Shown piece after piece: positions 39,970 through 48,906 of a stretch of 64,000 nucleotides of DNA (its first letter is position 1; the number at the start of each line of letters is the position of its first letter). The position numbers and the translations under genes are program-made. Source of the DNA: Streptomyces stelliscabiei (GTDB lineage: Bacteria > Actinomycetota > Actinomycetes > Streptomycetales > Streptomycetaceae); NCBI RefSeq assembly GCF_014873495.1, contig NZ_JADBGF010000001.1, forward strand, positions 5,890,001-5,954,000, given 5' to 3'. The notes beneath the pieces are model-generated. The model saw nothing but the letters and a program-made list of their open reading frames with translations, was not told where the DNA came from and made no database searches.

Positions 39970-41901
39970 CTAGACGGCACGGACACCCTGTTCGCCGATG
40001 CCCTGGTCCGCCACCGTGTGCGCGCACGGCCGGCGGACCTTCGGGCGCGGGCGCAGCACCGAGGGGAGGGCGAGGTGGACGAAGCCCTCGGCCTGCATCG
40101 CGGCGAGGCCGATGCGCGGCAGGTCGCGGGAGGCGGCGTAGACGACGAAGCGGGGCACCCAGCGCGGGTTGAACTTCGCGTTGAACTTGTACAGCGACTC
40201 GATCTGGAACCAGCGGGACAGGAAGACCAGCAGACCGCGCCAGGCGCGCAGCACCGGTCCCGCGCCGATCTTCTCGCCGCGGGCCAGGGCCGAACGGAAC
40301 ATCGCGAAGTTCAGGGAGACCTGCTTCACGCCCAGCCGGGGAGCCGCCTGGAGGGCCGCGACGATGAGGAGTTCGTTCATGCCGGGGTCCGCCGAGCGGT
40401 CGCGGCGCATCAGGTCCAGGGAGGCGCCGTCGGGGCCCCAGGGCACGAAGTGGAGTACGGCCTTGAGGTCGCCGTACGCGCCGGGGACCTCGTCCGCCTT
40501 GTGCGCGGTGGCGATGAGGCAGTCGCCGTCGGCCGGGTCGCCGACGCGGCCGAGCGCCATCGAGAAGCCGCGTTCGGTGTCGGTGCCGCGCCAGTCCTCG
40601 GCGGCGCGGCGGATCCGCTCCAGCTCCGCCTCGCCGAGGTCACGGACGCGCCGGACCCGGGTCTCGTAACCGAGTCGCTCGATGCGCTTCACCATTTGAC
40701 GCACGTTGCGCATCGCGCGTCCGGCGAGGGAGAAATCCGCGACGTCCACCACCGCCTCGTCGCCCAGTTCGAGGGCGTCGAGGCCGGTCTCGCGGGTCCA
40801 GACCTCGGCGCCGGTCTCCGAACAGCCCATGACGGCCGGGGTCCAGGAGTGGGCCTTGGCCTCGTCCATGAAGCGTTCGATCGCGCCGGGCCAGGCCTCG
40901 ACGTCGCCGATCGGGTCGCCGCTGGCCAGCATCACCCCGGAGACGACGCGGTAGGTGACCGCCGCCTTGCCGCTCGGGGAGAAGACGACCGCCTTGTCGC
41001 GGCGGAGGGCGAAGTGGCCGAGGGAGTCGCGGCCGCCGTGCCTCTCCAGCAGGGCGCGCAGCCGTACCTCGTCGTCGTCGGTGAGACGGGCCGCCGGGTG
41101 TTCGGGGCGGAAGGCCAGGTAGACGGTGGTGATCGCGGTCAGCAGGCCGAGGGCGCCGAGCGAGAAGGCCACCGTCCAGGACGTGGTGCCGAGGTAGCCG
41201 ACCGGACCCTCGAATCCGAACAGGCCGTAGATGACGTGTTCGAGCCGGTCGGCGAGGCTCGGGTCGCCGACCATGCGCCCGGGGTGGGCGCTGACGACGA
41301 GCAGACCGAGGACGATCGAACCGGCGCCCATCAGCACGAAGTTGGCGAGCGCCCGCCAGCGGCTGGTGGGGTCGGGCAGGGCGCGGAACTCGTCGCGGTG
41401 GCGCAGCAGGGGGATGAACAGGGCGAGCGAGACGAGCACGCCGACGAGCGAGTGCCGGTAGGTGAACTGGGCGAGCGCCCCGGCCGGCAGCAGCACCACG
41501 GCCGCCCGCCAGGCGCGCCGTTTGCGCCGGCGCAGACCGTGGGCGAGCAGCAGCAGCAGGACACCCACGCTCAGCGAGAGGGCCGCCGCGAACGGGCCCA
41601 GGGCGCCCGGGAGCACCTCGGCCAGGGTGTGCATACGGCTGTTCCGGAAGCGCGGGAACACGCCCGCGGCGATGTCCAGCAGCCCGACGAGCGTGCAGGC
41701 CCTGGCGACCAGGGAGGGCACGGCCTCGGGGCGTGGCCCGCGCAGTGCGCCGCGCACGGCGCCGTATCCGCGCCCTGCGGCGCCCGCGGGGAGTCGGTCC
41801 GAGCGGACCGGAACCTCGCCCGACATTTCCCCATCTGTCCTGACAGACATCGCATCCCGTTGTTCCGCGAGTGAGCTTGGATCCGGCGCCTTTTCCGGCA
41901 T
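39970..41901 (-). CDS. MprF-like phosphatidylglycerol aminoacyltransferase
   Basis: About 643 residues from ATG 41901 (ATG 41850 possible). Six or so N-terminal membrane helices (CTLVGLLDIAAGVFPRF, ALSLSVGVLLLLLAHGL, VLVSLALFIPLL and others) precede a C-terminal DUF2156 GNAT-like synthase domain: FALRRDKAVVFSPSGKAAVT, SGVMLASGDPIGD, AERGFSMALGR-like ERGFSMALGRVGDPADGDC, and SLDLMRRDRSADPGMNELLI, a hallmark of LPG synthases. It should transfer an aminoacyl group from tRNA to phosphatidylglycerol, lowering membrane negative charge. No lysyl-tRNA synthetase domain is fused, unlike LysX. A secreted esterase gene is divergent 118 bp away. Confidence 0.93.
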   Translation of the reverse strand: MPEKAPDPSSLAEQRDAMSVRTDGEMSGEVPVRSDRLPAGAAGRGYGAVRGALRGPRPEAVPSLVARACTLVGLLDIAAGVFPRFRNSRMHTLAEVLPGALGPFAAALSLSVGVLLLLLAHGLRRRKRRAWRAAVVLLPAGALAQFTYRHSLVGVLVSLALFIPLLRHRDEFRALPDPTSRWRALANFVLMGAGSIVLGLLVVSAHPGRMVGDPSLADRLEHVIYGLFGFEGPVGYLGTTSWTVAFSLGALGLLTAITTVYLAFRPEHPAARLTDDDEVRLRALLERHGGRDSLGHFALRRDKAVVFSPSGKAAVTYRVVSGVMLASGDPIGDVEAWPGAIERFMDEAKAHSWTPAVMGCSETGAEVWTRETGLDALELGDEAVVDVADFSLAGRAMRNVRQMVKRIERLGYETRVRRVRDLGEAELERIRRAAEDWRGTDTERGFSMALGRVGDPADGDCLIATAHKADEVPGAYGDLKAVLHFVPWGPDGASLDLMRRDRSADPGMNELLIVAALQAAPRLGVKQVSLNFAMFRSALARGEKIGAGPVLRAWRGLLVFLSRWFQIESLYKFNAKFNPRWVPRFVVYAASRDLPRIGLAAMQAEGFVHLALPSVLRPRPKVRRPCAHTVADQGIGEQGVRAV

Positions 41902-42019
41902 CCGGCGACATTGCGCCCTCTAGGACGGTGCCTTGGCGAGGGAGGTTCACTCTCCAACGGAAAGCTGAACCCAAGGACAAGGAAAGACAAGGAAAGAAAG
42001 GGCGGCGGGAGACAACCCG

Positions 42020-43144
42020 ATGGGTCTCACGAGCGACAATGTCCTGGTCCTGGCGGTTCTGTCCGCCGTGCTGCTGTTCGCCGGCACGGTGTGGCTGTGG
42101 CCGAGACTGGCCCGCCACGGCTGGCGGGCGGTCGGCGGCCGGATCGCCGTCCTGCTGGCCACGCAGGTCGCGCTCTTCGCCTCGGTCGGCCTCGTCGCGA
42201 ACCAGGCCTTCGGGTTCTACGCCAGCTGGGCCGACCTCCTGGGCCGTGAGAGCGGACAGGGTGTGGTCGTCGACCACGACGGCGCCGACACCGGCGGACC
42301 GCTGCGGGTCGTCGACACCCAGCCGCTGAACGGGGCCGGGGGCGCCCGCCCCCAGGTCGGCGGCCAGATCCAGAAGGTCGAGATCGTCGGCCGTACGACC
42401 CGGATCGCCACCCCGGCGTACGTGTACCTGCCGCCGGAGTACTTCCAGGCGCGGTACCGCACCCGGACCTTCCCCGCCGCCGTCGTCCTCACCGGTTACC
42501 CCGGCACCGCCGAGGCGCTCGTCAAGGGACTCCACTATCCGCGGACGGCCCGTGGGCTGGCCCGCGAGGGCACGGCGCAGCCGATGATCCTGATCATGCT
42601 GCGGCCGACCGTGGCGCCGCCGCGCGACACCGAGTGCGTGGACGTGCCGGGGGGACCGCGGACCGAGTCGTTCTTCGCGCGGGACCTGCCGGACGCCGTG
42701 GGCCACCACTACAGGGTGGGCAGGAGGCCCGGGAGTTGGGGGATCGTCGGCGACTCGACCGGCGGTTACTGTGCGCTGAAACTGGCCATGCACCACCCTC
42801 GGGTGTACGCCGCCGGGGCGGGCCTCTCGCCGTACTACAAGGCGCCGAGCGACCCGACGACCGGTGATCTCTTCCAGGGTGACAAGACGTCGCGGAACGA
42901 AGCGGATCTCTTCTGGTATCTCGCGCACCGACCGGCGCCGGACACCTCTCTGCTGGTCACCAGCAGCAAACAGGGAGAGACCAACTACAAGGACACGCTG
43001 AAGTTCATCGAGACGGTGGAGGAGAAGCAGCCGACACGGATCTCGTCGATCATCCTCGACAGCGGCGGCCACAACTTCAACACGTGGCGGCGGGAGATCC
43101 CGGCGACCCTGCAGTGGCTCAGCGGGCGGCTGAGCGACCGATGA
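42020..43144 (+). CDS. Membrane-anchored alpha/beta-hydrolase (esterase)
   Basis: About 374 residues from ATG 42020. Two N-terminal membrane helices (VLVLAVLSAVLLFAGTVWLW, GRIAVLLATQVALFASVGLV) are followed by an extracytoplasmic alpha/beta-hydrolase of the esterase D/antigen 85 type: TPAYVYLPPEYFQAR, VVLTGYPGTAEALVKGL, nucleophile elbow WGIVGDSTGGYCALKLAMHH (Ser ~251 in GDSTGG) and late His in LDSGGHNFNTWRRE. It likely hydrolyses an ester outside the cell. The divergent neighbour is an MprF-like aminoacyl-PG synthase. I recall aminoacyl-PG synthase/hydrolase pairs from Pseudomonas, Enterococcus and Corynebacterium, so aminoacyl-PG hydrolysis is a plausible role. Confidence 0.88.
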   Translation: MGLTSDNVLVLAVLSAVLLFAGTVWLWPRLARHGWRAVGGRIAVLLATQVALFASVGLVANQAFGFYASWADLLGRESGQGVVVDHDGADTGGPLRVVDTQPLNGAGGARPQVGGQIQKVEIVGRTTRIATPAYVYLPPEYFQARYRTRTFPAAVVLTGYPGTAEALVKGLHYPRTARGLAREGTAQPMILIMLRPTVAPPRDTECVDVPGGPRTESFFARDLPDAVGHHYRVGRRPGSWGIVGDSTGGYCALKLAMHHPRVYAAGAGLSPYYKAPSDPTTGDLFQGDKTSRNEADLFWYLAHRPAPDTSLLVTSSKQGETNYKDTLKFIETVEEKQPTRISSIILDSGGHNFNTWRREIPATLQWLSGRLSDR

Positions 43145-43301
43145 GGGGCGTGCGGGCCGCGGTGCGCGGATGTCGGAGAGGTGACGACAAGGGGGGTGGA
43201 CGGGGTCCTCGGCAATTCGCCGGAATTCACCGGCCGCGGGGGAGAAGCAGATGTGGCCAAGGCGTATCCGGATTCAATGGCGTTGATCCAACAGAGGAGT
43301 C

Positions 43302-43329
43302 GCCGGTGGGCGCATTGGTGCACCGGCGG
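43302..43329 (+). terminator. Possible terminator after esterase
   Basis: Eight-bp stem CGCCGGTG / CACCGGCG with a 12-nt loop, 157 bp after the stop; the rest of the 283-bp gap shows no gene. Confidence 0.45.
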
Positions 43330-43427
43330 TGAGGAAGCTTGCGAGGGCTTGTGAGAGCTGAGAGGGGCGGCTGATTTTTCACGGCCCGGGGCACCATCAT
43401 TCGCCTACGCGCGGTAAGTTTCTGGCC

Positions 43428-45374
43428 ATGCCACGTGGACGTCACCGCCATTCACCTCCTCTGCACAGGCTGCTGCCCCCCACGGCGATCGCAGGCGTCT
43501 CGCTCGTCTGCGCCCTCGGGCCCTGGGTGTTCTCCGAGCAGTCCGTGCTCCGGGTCACCGCGGCCGTCGCGGCGGCGACCGCGGCCGTGGGCGCGGCGGT
43601 CATGCGCCGTTGGGACGTCGAGGCGGGCAAACGCGTCGCCGACCTCACGCGCGCGCGGGCGAGCGACGAGTGGCGACACGAGGAGCGGGTCGCCGAACTG
43701 GAGACCGACCTCGACGAGTCGCGCGAGCTGCGCACCAAGCTGGAGCACAAACTCCGCGCCAAGCGCACCGAACTCGCGGGCCTGCGCAACGAACACGCCG
43801 CGCTGCTGCGCCGCTACGCCACCGCCGAGACCGAGCGGGCCAGTGCCCTGGAGGGCCGCCGCCTGCTGGAGATCGAGACGACCGTGCCGGAGGAGGCACG
43901 GGAGTTGCCGGCGGCCGGGGCGGACGAGGACGCGGGCAAGGACGCGGGCAAGGCCGACGAGGTGAGCGCGGCGGCCCAGGCCTCGCCGGTGCCGCCGCAG
44001 GGGGTTCCGGCGGCGGGAGCGCCCTGGGCCTCGTGGGAGACGGCCTCCAAGGCCGCGGCGAAGGCCGCGGAAGCGGTGGAGGCGGCGAAGTCGGCGAAGT
44101 CGGTGGCCGCACCGGACGGCGGGGCTGTGGCTGCCCCGGCCGGGGCGGGTGCGGGCGGTTCGGCGGTGGACGGGGACGCGGACGCCGACGAGGAGGACGC
44201 CGGGGCGGAGTTCGGGGAAGGCCTCGGGGAGGACCTCGGGGAGGAGGAGGCGAACCCCGCGGTGTTCTCACCGTCCGGGTCCGGGCTCTTCCTGCGTGCC
44301 AACTCGGCGCTGGACCGGATCATCACCCAGCGCGGCTCGGAGCAGGGCACAGCGGGAGGCGATGGCGCGGCTGAGGCCGAGTCCGAGGCCGAGACGGAGA
44401 TCGGGGTCGACGGCGAAGCCGTGGCCGAGAGCGCGGCCGTGCCCGAGGCCGACGGTGAGATCATGGCTGCGGTCGGGACCGAGACCGAGACCGCCTCCGC
44501 CACGACCACCAGCCCCGAGTCCCTGCCTGAAGGCGAAGCCGAAACCGACGCCGGCGCCGACGCCATCAACACCCGGGTCGAGCCCGACGTGGAGGCCGAA
44601 AGCGCCGGTACCGAAGGCGAGAACACCGCCGAGCCGGCGTACGAGCCCGAGCCCGCAGCCGACGCCGACGCGGAAACCGCTTCCGCCGACGAACAGCCCG
44701 TCGAGCCCGTCGAGCCGGTCGCGGCCGAGGTGCCCGCGGAGCGCTCCGCCCCCGCCGGGTCCGCCGACGCGACCGCCAAGGGGCAGGAGCCGAAGGGCCC
44801 CAAGGGGCCTTCGCCCAAGGGTGATCCGGACGGACCGACCGATGGGGGTACTCGGCAGGGACGTTCCGCCGAGCCGGCGCAGGAGCCCGTTCCGGTGCTC
44901 ACCGCCGAGGAGGACGACGCCGCGGGGAAGTCCGTGGCGGTCCGCGGACACGAGCGCGCGACCGCCGATCCCGTACCCGCGATCTCCGCTCCGCCACGGT
45001 CGACGGGGGTGAACGAGCTGACGCGGGTGGAGCCGTCGGGGCGTGCGCTGCCCGTGCTTCCGCCGACCGGTCACTTCACGGTGCCCACCGCCGTGGCCGT
45101 CGTGCCGGCCGCGCCGCAGCGGCGGGCGGCCGTCGAGGGCGGGTTCGACTTCTTCGGTACCGAGAAGGGCGCGGACGCCCTGGAGGCCGTGCAGAACGAG
45201 GACCTCGCCGACGTGGTCGGCCAGGAGGCCCTCGCGCTCCACAAGGCCGAGTCCGAGGCCCGGTTCAAGCAGGCCGACGAGGCGTCCCGCGGTGTCGGCC
45301 AGGTCATCGACCTCACGGCCCACGACGAGACGGAGCAGATCGACATCCAGGGCCTGCGCACAGCGGCGTCCTAG
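43428..45374 (+). CDS. Membrane-anchored coiled-coil protein with long acidic region
   Basis: About 648 residues from ATG 43428; TAAGTT 7 nt upstream suggests a leaderless message. Two adjacent membrane helices (IAGVSLVCALGPWVF, VTAAVAAATAAVGAAVM) precede a coiled coil (residues ~70-145, ELETDLDESRELRTKLEHKL, AKRTELAGLRNEHAALLRRY). Then come ~400 residues dominated by Ala, Glu, Asp and Pro with little hydrophobicity. The last 90 residues are again ordered: EGGFDFFGTEKGADALEAVQ, EDLADVVGQEALALHKAESE, ARFKQADEASRGVGQVIDL. The family is unnamed to me but the C-terminal module looks conserved. A scaffold role at the membrane is an inference from architecture only. Confidence 0.85.
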   Translation: MPRGRHRHSPPLHRLLPPTAIAGVSLVCALGPWVFSEQSVLRVTAAVAAATAAVGAAVMRRWDVEAGKRVADLTRARASDEWRHEERVAELETDLDESRELRTKLEHKLRAKRTELAGLRNEHAALLRRYATAETERASALEGRRLLEIETTVPEEARELPAAGADEDAGKDAGKADEVSAAAQASPVPPQGVPAAGAPWASWETASKAAAKAAEAVEAAKSAKSVAAPDGGAVAAPAGAGAGGSAVDGDADADEEDAGAEFGEGLGEDLGEEEANPAVFSPSGSGLFLRANSALDRIITQRGSEQGTAGGDGAAEAESEAETEIGVDGEAVAESAAVPEADGEIMAAVGTETETASATTTSPESLPEGEAETDAGADAINTRVEPDVEAESAGTEGENTAEPAYEPEPAADADAETASADEQPVEPVEPVAAEVPAERSAPAGSADATAKGQEPKGPKGPSPKGDPDGPTDGGTRQGRSAEPAQEPVPVLTAEEDDAAGKSVAVRGHERATADPVPAISAPPRSTGVNELTRVEPSGRALPVLPPTGHFTVPTAVAVVPAAPQRRAAVEGGFDFFGTEKGADALEAVQNEDLADVVGQEALALHKAESEARFKQADEASRGVGQVIDLTAHDETEQIDIQGLRTAAS

Positions 45375-45420
45375 CCACCCGCCACCCGCCACCCGCCACC
45401 AGCCACCCGCCACCAGTCAC
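45374..45420. repeat. Heptamer repeats after the coiled-coil gene
   Basis: Seven-bp units of the form CCACCCG / CCACCAG run in tandem for about 47 bp, directly after the stop codon and before the terminator. Confidence 0.75.
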
Positions 45421-45421
45421 C

Positions 45422-45450
45422 GGGCGCCCGACCTCGACGGTCGGGCGCCC
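45422..45450. terminator. Bidirectional terminator
   Basis: Perfect 12-bp stem GGGCGCCCGACC / GGTCGGGCGCCC with a 5-nt loop between the convergent coiled-coil and PH-domain genes. Confidence 0.9.
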
Positions 45451-45477
45451 CACGCATCTCCCGCCCCCGCCCCGGCG

Positions 45478-47001
45478 TCATGCCATCCACCGGTCCGGCA
45501 GAGCCTCCCGCCTCCCCGTGCGGGATCGTTCCGCCTGGGCCCGCAGCAGCTCCGCCGCCTCGCCGGCGTCCCGCAGTCGCGCGGTGACGGTCTTGTTGGC
45601 GCCGGTGTCGACATGGACGTCGGCGAGCTTCTTGTACCGCTGCCAGGGCCCCTGTGACAGCCGTACGCTCTGCACCTTCGCGTGCGGTACGAGGTCGAGC
45701 CGGCGCCGCAGCAGTCCGTGCCGCGCGGCGAACACCGAGCCGTCGACGGCGATTCCGTACCCCCGCCACCAGAACGGCACGCACCACCGGGCGCGGCCGG
45801 GCGGCCGTACGAGTGCCGCCGTGTCCGGCACGGCCGCCCCGGGCAGCACGTGCGCGATCACGGCCTCGGCCACCTCGCGCGGTGCGACCGGCACGAGGAC
45901 GGAGTTCGAGGAACCGGCCACGTCCAGCTCGACGCGGACCCATCCGCGCCGCCGCCACAGCAGCGGCTCGACGATGCGTACGGTCTGCACCCGGCCGGGC
46001 GGGACCGTCTCGTGAGCCCGGTCGAGGAGTCCGTGGTCGATGCGGAGCCCGTCGGGGGAGTCGCCGACCGTCCAGTCGTACTCCCCGACGAACCGTCCCA
46101 CGCTGCTCGCCCCGGCCGCGCCGAGCAGGGGCAGCGCGGTCGCGAGGACGCTCCACACGCTCTCCGTGGCGAACCACAGCACGGACGGCACGACGACCGC
46201 GGCCACCAGGGATCCCCAGGTGGCGCCGGTCAGGACGAGGGACATGGCCAGCACGCCCGCCGGGACCTTGAGCAGCTGCCGTACGGGAGCCTCGCCGACC
46301 TCGTGCGCGGTCTCCGGCGCGAAACCGGCGGCGCGGGCGAGGAGCTCGGCCCGCAGCGCGCCGGCGTGCGCCTCGCCGAGGTAGGCCAGCTCGTCCTTCT
46401 TGTCGGCGCCGACGACGTCGAGTTTGAGTTTGGCGACGCCCGCGATCCGGGCCAGCAGCGGGCGGGTGACGTCGATGGCCTGAATGCGTTCGAGGCGGAT
46501 GTGGGCCGTGCGGCGGAACAACAGGCCGGTACGGATGCGCAGTTCGCTGTCGGTCACCGCGAAGTGGGTGAACCACCAGGTCAGGAAGCCGTACAAGGCG
46601 GCGGCCGGGATGAACACGGCGAGCGCGATCAGCAGGGTCGAGGTGTCGAGCCGCATCAGGTTCCGCTGCGCCCCGTCCGGATCGTGCACCGCCCAGCCGA
46701 TCAGCACCGCGACCGGCGCCCAGGCCCGGCGCAGCGGCGTCACCGGATGCAGCCGCTGCTCGACGACCACCGCCCCACCCACGTCACCACCACCGCTCAC
46801 CACCACGGCCGCACCGACGCCTCGGACCCCCGCCGCCTCGCCATCGGCTCCGCCCCCCGCCGCCTCGCCATCGGCCCCGGCTCCCGCCTCCGCAGCCTTG
46901 TCCGGCTCGCCCCCCGCCATCCCGCCCGGGCCCTCGGTGGCCTCGGCCCGGGTCCCGGGTCGTTCGGCCCGTGCCCTGTCGTCCGCGTCCTGTGCCGGCA
47001 C
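45478..47001 (-). CDS. PH-domain (bPH2) membrane protein, YdbT-like
   Basis: About 507 residues from GTG 47001, one nucleotide after the stop of the partner gene. An N-terminal ~75-residue Ala/Gly-rich segment precedes two membrane helices (TSTLLIALAVFIPAAALYGF) and bPH2 (DUF304) repeats: FAVTDSELRIRTGLLFRRTA, HIRLERIQAIDVTRPLLARI, later DGLRIDHGLLDRAHETVPPG and FAARHGLLRRRLDLVPHAKV. This is the YdbT type of Bacillus, always coupled to a YdbS partner as here. The pair may protect against bacteriocins/envelope stress; in this organism the role is unknown. Confidence 0.9.
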   Translation of the reverse strand: MPAQDADDRARAERPGTRAEATEGPGGMAGGEPDKAAEAGAGADGEAAGGGADGEAAGVRGVGAAVVVSGGGDVGGAVVVEQRLHPVTPLRRAWAPVAVLIGWAVHDPDGAQRNLMRLDTSTLLIALAVFIPAAALYGFLTWWFTHFAVTDSELRIRTGLLFRRTAHIRLERIQAIDVTRPLLARIAGVAKLKLDVVGADKKDELAYLGEAHAGALRAELLARAAGFAPETAHEVGEAPVRQLLKVPAGVLAMSLVLTGATWGSLVAAVVVPSVLWFATESVWSVLATALPLLGAAGASSVGRFVGEYDWTVGDSPDGLRIDHGLLDRAHETVPPGRVQTVRIVEPLLWRRRGWVRVELDVAGSSNSVLVPVAPREVAEAVIAHVLPGAAVPDTAALVRPPGRARWCVPFWWRGYGIAVDGSVFAARHGLLRRRLDLVPHAKVQSVRLSQGPWQRYKKLADVHVDTGANKTVTARLRDAGEAAELLRAQAERSRTGRREALPDRWMA

Positions 47002-47002
47002 G

Positions 47003-47518
47003 TCACAGCCCTGCCGATCGGGCCTCGCCCAGTTGGGTGAGGTGGTCGCGCAGGCGTTCGGCCTCGGCCGGGTCGAGGCCCGGGATGCGGGCGTCCGAGG
47101 CGGCCGCGGCCGTGTGGAGCTGGACGCTCGCCAGGCCGAAGTGCCGCTCCACGGGCCCGGAGGTCACCTCGACCAGCTGCATGCGCCCGTACGGCACCAC
47201 GGTCTCCTCACGCCAGAGCACGCCCCGGCTGATCAGCAGGTCGTCGGCCCGTTCGGCGTACCGCCAGGACCGCCAGTTGCGGCCCAGCACCGGCCAGCCC
47301 CACAGCAGCACGCCCAGCGGCAGCAGCGCGAACGCCGCCCAGGGCGGGCCCGCCAGCCAGCCCGGCAGCACGGCCGTGGCGATCGTGAGCGGCACCAGCC
47401 ACACCACCAGCAACAGCCGTCTCATCCGCAACAGTCCGCGCGGCAGTCCCGTCCAGACCGGTTCGTCCTCCGCGCGCCCGGTGCCGTCTTCGAAGGTCCC
47501 CACGCTCCCCGTCTCCAT
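47003..47518 (-). CDS. PH-domain (bPH2) membrane protein, YdbS-like
   Basis: About 171 residues from ATG 47518, which has AGGAG seven nt upstream. Two membrane helices (LLLVVWLVPLTIATAVLPGW, PPWAAFALLPLGVLLWGWPV) are followed by one bPH2 domain (ADDLLISRGVLWREETVVPY, GRMQLVEVTSGPVERHFGLA, SVQLHTAAAASDARIPGLD). It is the typical YdbS partner and is translated just upstream of the YdbT-like gene. The promoter must lie within the 47519-47640 gap, which also contains the left end of the TnpB element. Confidence 0.9.
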   Translation of the reverse strand: METGSVGTFEDGTGRAEDEPVWTGLPRGLLRMRRLLLVVWLVPLTIATAVLPGWLAGPPWAAFALLPLGVLLWGWPVLGRNWRSWRYAERADDLLISRGVLWREETVVPYGRMQLVEVTSGPVERHFGLASVQLHTAAAASDARIPGLDPAEAERLRDHLTQLGEARSAGL

Positions 47519-47639
47519 CAGATCTCCTAACACGGAACCACCGGCTCTGACCGGTGGTGGAAATCGCTTGTCCAGCCCGCTCTGACCTCGACTACGTGCA
47601 CGGATCCGCAATGCATCGCAATGTGGTGGCGCCTTGGTT

Positions 47640-47801
47640 GTGGCTAGAGGTGATCGTCGAGAGTCGCTGAACCTTCGCGTCGCTCCCGAGCCGAAGCGGC
47701 GGATCGAGGCGTACGCCGAGCGCGTAGGCATCTCGATCAACGCTGCCGCATGCGTTCTCCTCGCCGATGGCCTGCGCGCCGAGCGGAAGCGTGAGCGGTG
47801 A
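47640..47801 (+). CDS. Small ribbon-helix-helix-like protein upstream of tnpB
   Basis: Fifty-three residues from GTG 47640, too short for routine calling. Sequence starts ARGDRRESLNLRVAPEPKRR and continues IEAYAERVGISINAAACVLL, the pattern of Arc/HicB-like RHH proteins (LNLRV beta-strand, then two helices). Its stop overlaps the tnpB start (GTGA at 47798-47801), so translation would be coupled. Sequence around 47605-47625 (CGCAATGCATCGCAATG) contains a repeated CGCAATG that could be its operator. The function could be repression of the element. Confidence 0.7.
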   Translation: MARGDRRESLNLRVAPEPKRRIEAYAERVGISINAAACVLLADGLRAERKRER

Positions 47802-47855
47802 TCCGCGCGTACACGTCCCTCCTGCGGCCCACGACCCGTCAGGGGACGGCTCTGG

Positions 47856-48890
47856 GTGAAAACGCTGCGGGATCACTGCTCGCTCTGCAACGGCGCGTCG
47901 CAGGAGCGTCGGGAAGCCTACCGACACGTGTCGAAGACGTCCGTGCGGTACGGCGACCAATCCGCTCAGCTCACGGAGATCCGGGCGTTCGACCCGGAAC
48001 GTCAGGGCCGCTGGTCGTTCTCCTCGCAGCAGGCCACCCTGCGCCGCCTGGACAACGCGTTCCAGGCGTTCTTCAAGCGCGTCAAGGCCGGTCGGGCCCC
48101 GGGGTGTCCGAGGTTCAAGGGCGCCGGGCACTTCGACACCGTCACCTTCCCCAAGGACGGCGACGGCTGCCGCTGGGACTCCACCCCGCACGATCGTCAG
48201 ACCCGCGTGCGCCTGCAAGGCGTCGGGCACGTCCGCGTGCACCAGCATCGGCCCGTGCAGGGCCGCGTCAAGACGATCTTGGTGAAGCGTGAGGGAAACC
48301 GCTGGTACGTCATCCTCGCCCGCGACAACGTGCTCGCCGAGGAGCTGCCCCCGACGGGCGCGGTCGTCGGCATCGACATGGGTACCGCGCACTTCCTCAC
48401 CACGTCCGAGGGCGAGCACGAAGAAAACCCGCGCTTCCTCGGATCCGTGGCGGAGGAGCCGGCCGAGGCACAGCGGCACCTCTCGACGTTCCCGAAGCGC
48501 ACCCGGCAGCGCACCAAGAAGCACCGCGCCGCCGCCCGTAAGGTCGCCAAGCTGCATGCGAAGGTGAGACGGAAGCGGCTCGACTTCCACCACAAGACGG
48601 CCTGCGCGTCGATCGCCGAGAACGACGTGATCGCGCACGAGCAGCTGAACACGGCGGTCCTGACCGACAAGGCTGAAAGTGCTGGTCGCCTCGTGATCCC
48701 CGTGGACCCCCGCAACACCTCCCGCACGTGCCCGCCCAGCCTCGGAGGCTGCGGGCATGTCGCGAAGGAGAATCGCGTCGGCCAAGCGAAGTTCCAGTGC
48801 ACGGCGTGCGGATTCACCGCGAACGCAGACCACGTCGGTGCTTCGAACATCCTCGACAGGGCCGGGCCGGTCCTCTGCGCGGCGGCTTAG
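47856..48890 (+). CDS. tnpB: TnpB-type RNA-guided nuclease, N-terminus frameshifted
   Basis: The open frame from GTG 47856 gives 344 residues. RuvC residues are intact: Asp174 in VVGIDMGTAHF, Glu262 in IAHEQLN, Asp325 in TANADHVGASNIL, with a zinc ribbon (TCPPSLGGCGHV, FQCTACGF). The true start should be the GTG at 47798 (IRAYTSLLRPTTRQGTALGE, the normal TnpB WED strand), but that part is in another frame. Alignment by eye shows one extra A in the run AAAA at 47859-47862. Unless ribosomes slip there, the nuclease lacks its first ~20 residues and is probably inactive. Confidence 0.9.
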   Translation: MKTLRDHCSLCNGASQERREAYRHVSKTSVRYGDQSAQLTEIRAFDPERQGRWSFSSQQATLRRLDNAFQAFFKRVKAGRAPGCPRFKGAGHFDTVTFPKDGDGCRWDSTPHDRQTRVRLQGVGHVRVHQHRPVQGRVKTILVKREGNRWYVILARDNVLAEELPPTGAVVGIDMGTAHFLTTSEGEHEENPRFLGSVAEEPAEAQRHLSTFPKRTRQRTKKHRAAARKVAKLHAKVRRKRLDFHHKTACASIAENDVIAHEQLNTAVLTDKAESAGRLVIPVDPRNTSRTCPPSLGGCGHVAKENRVGQAKFQCTACGFTANADHVGASNILDRAGPVLCAAA

Positions 48891-48906
48891 CCACCGACGC
48901 GGGAAG

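Noticed and set aside
45374..45420. A binding-site array for a regulator
   Set aside because: Heptamer repeats directly follow a stop codon and precede a bidirectional terminator, so promoter function is unlikely.
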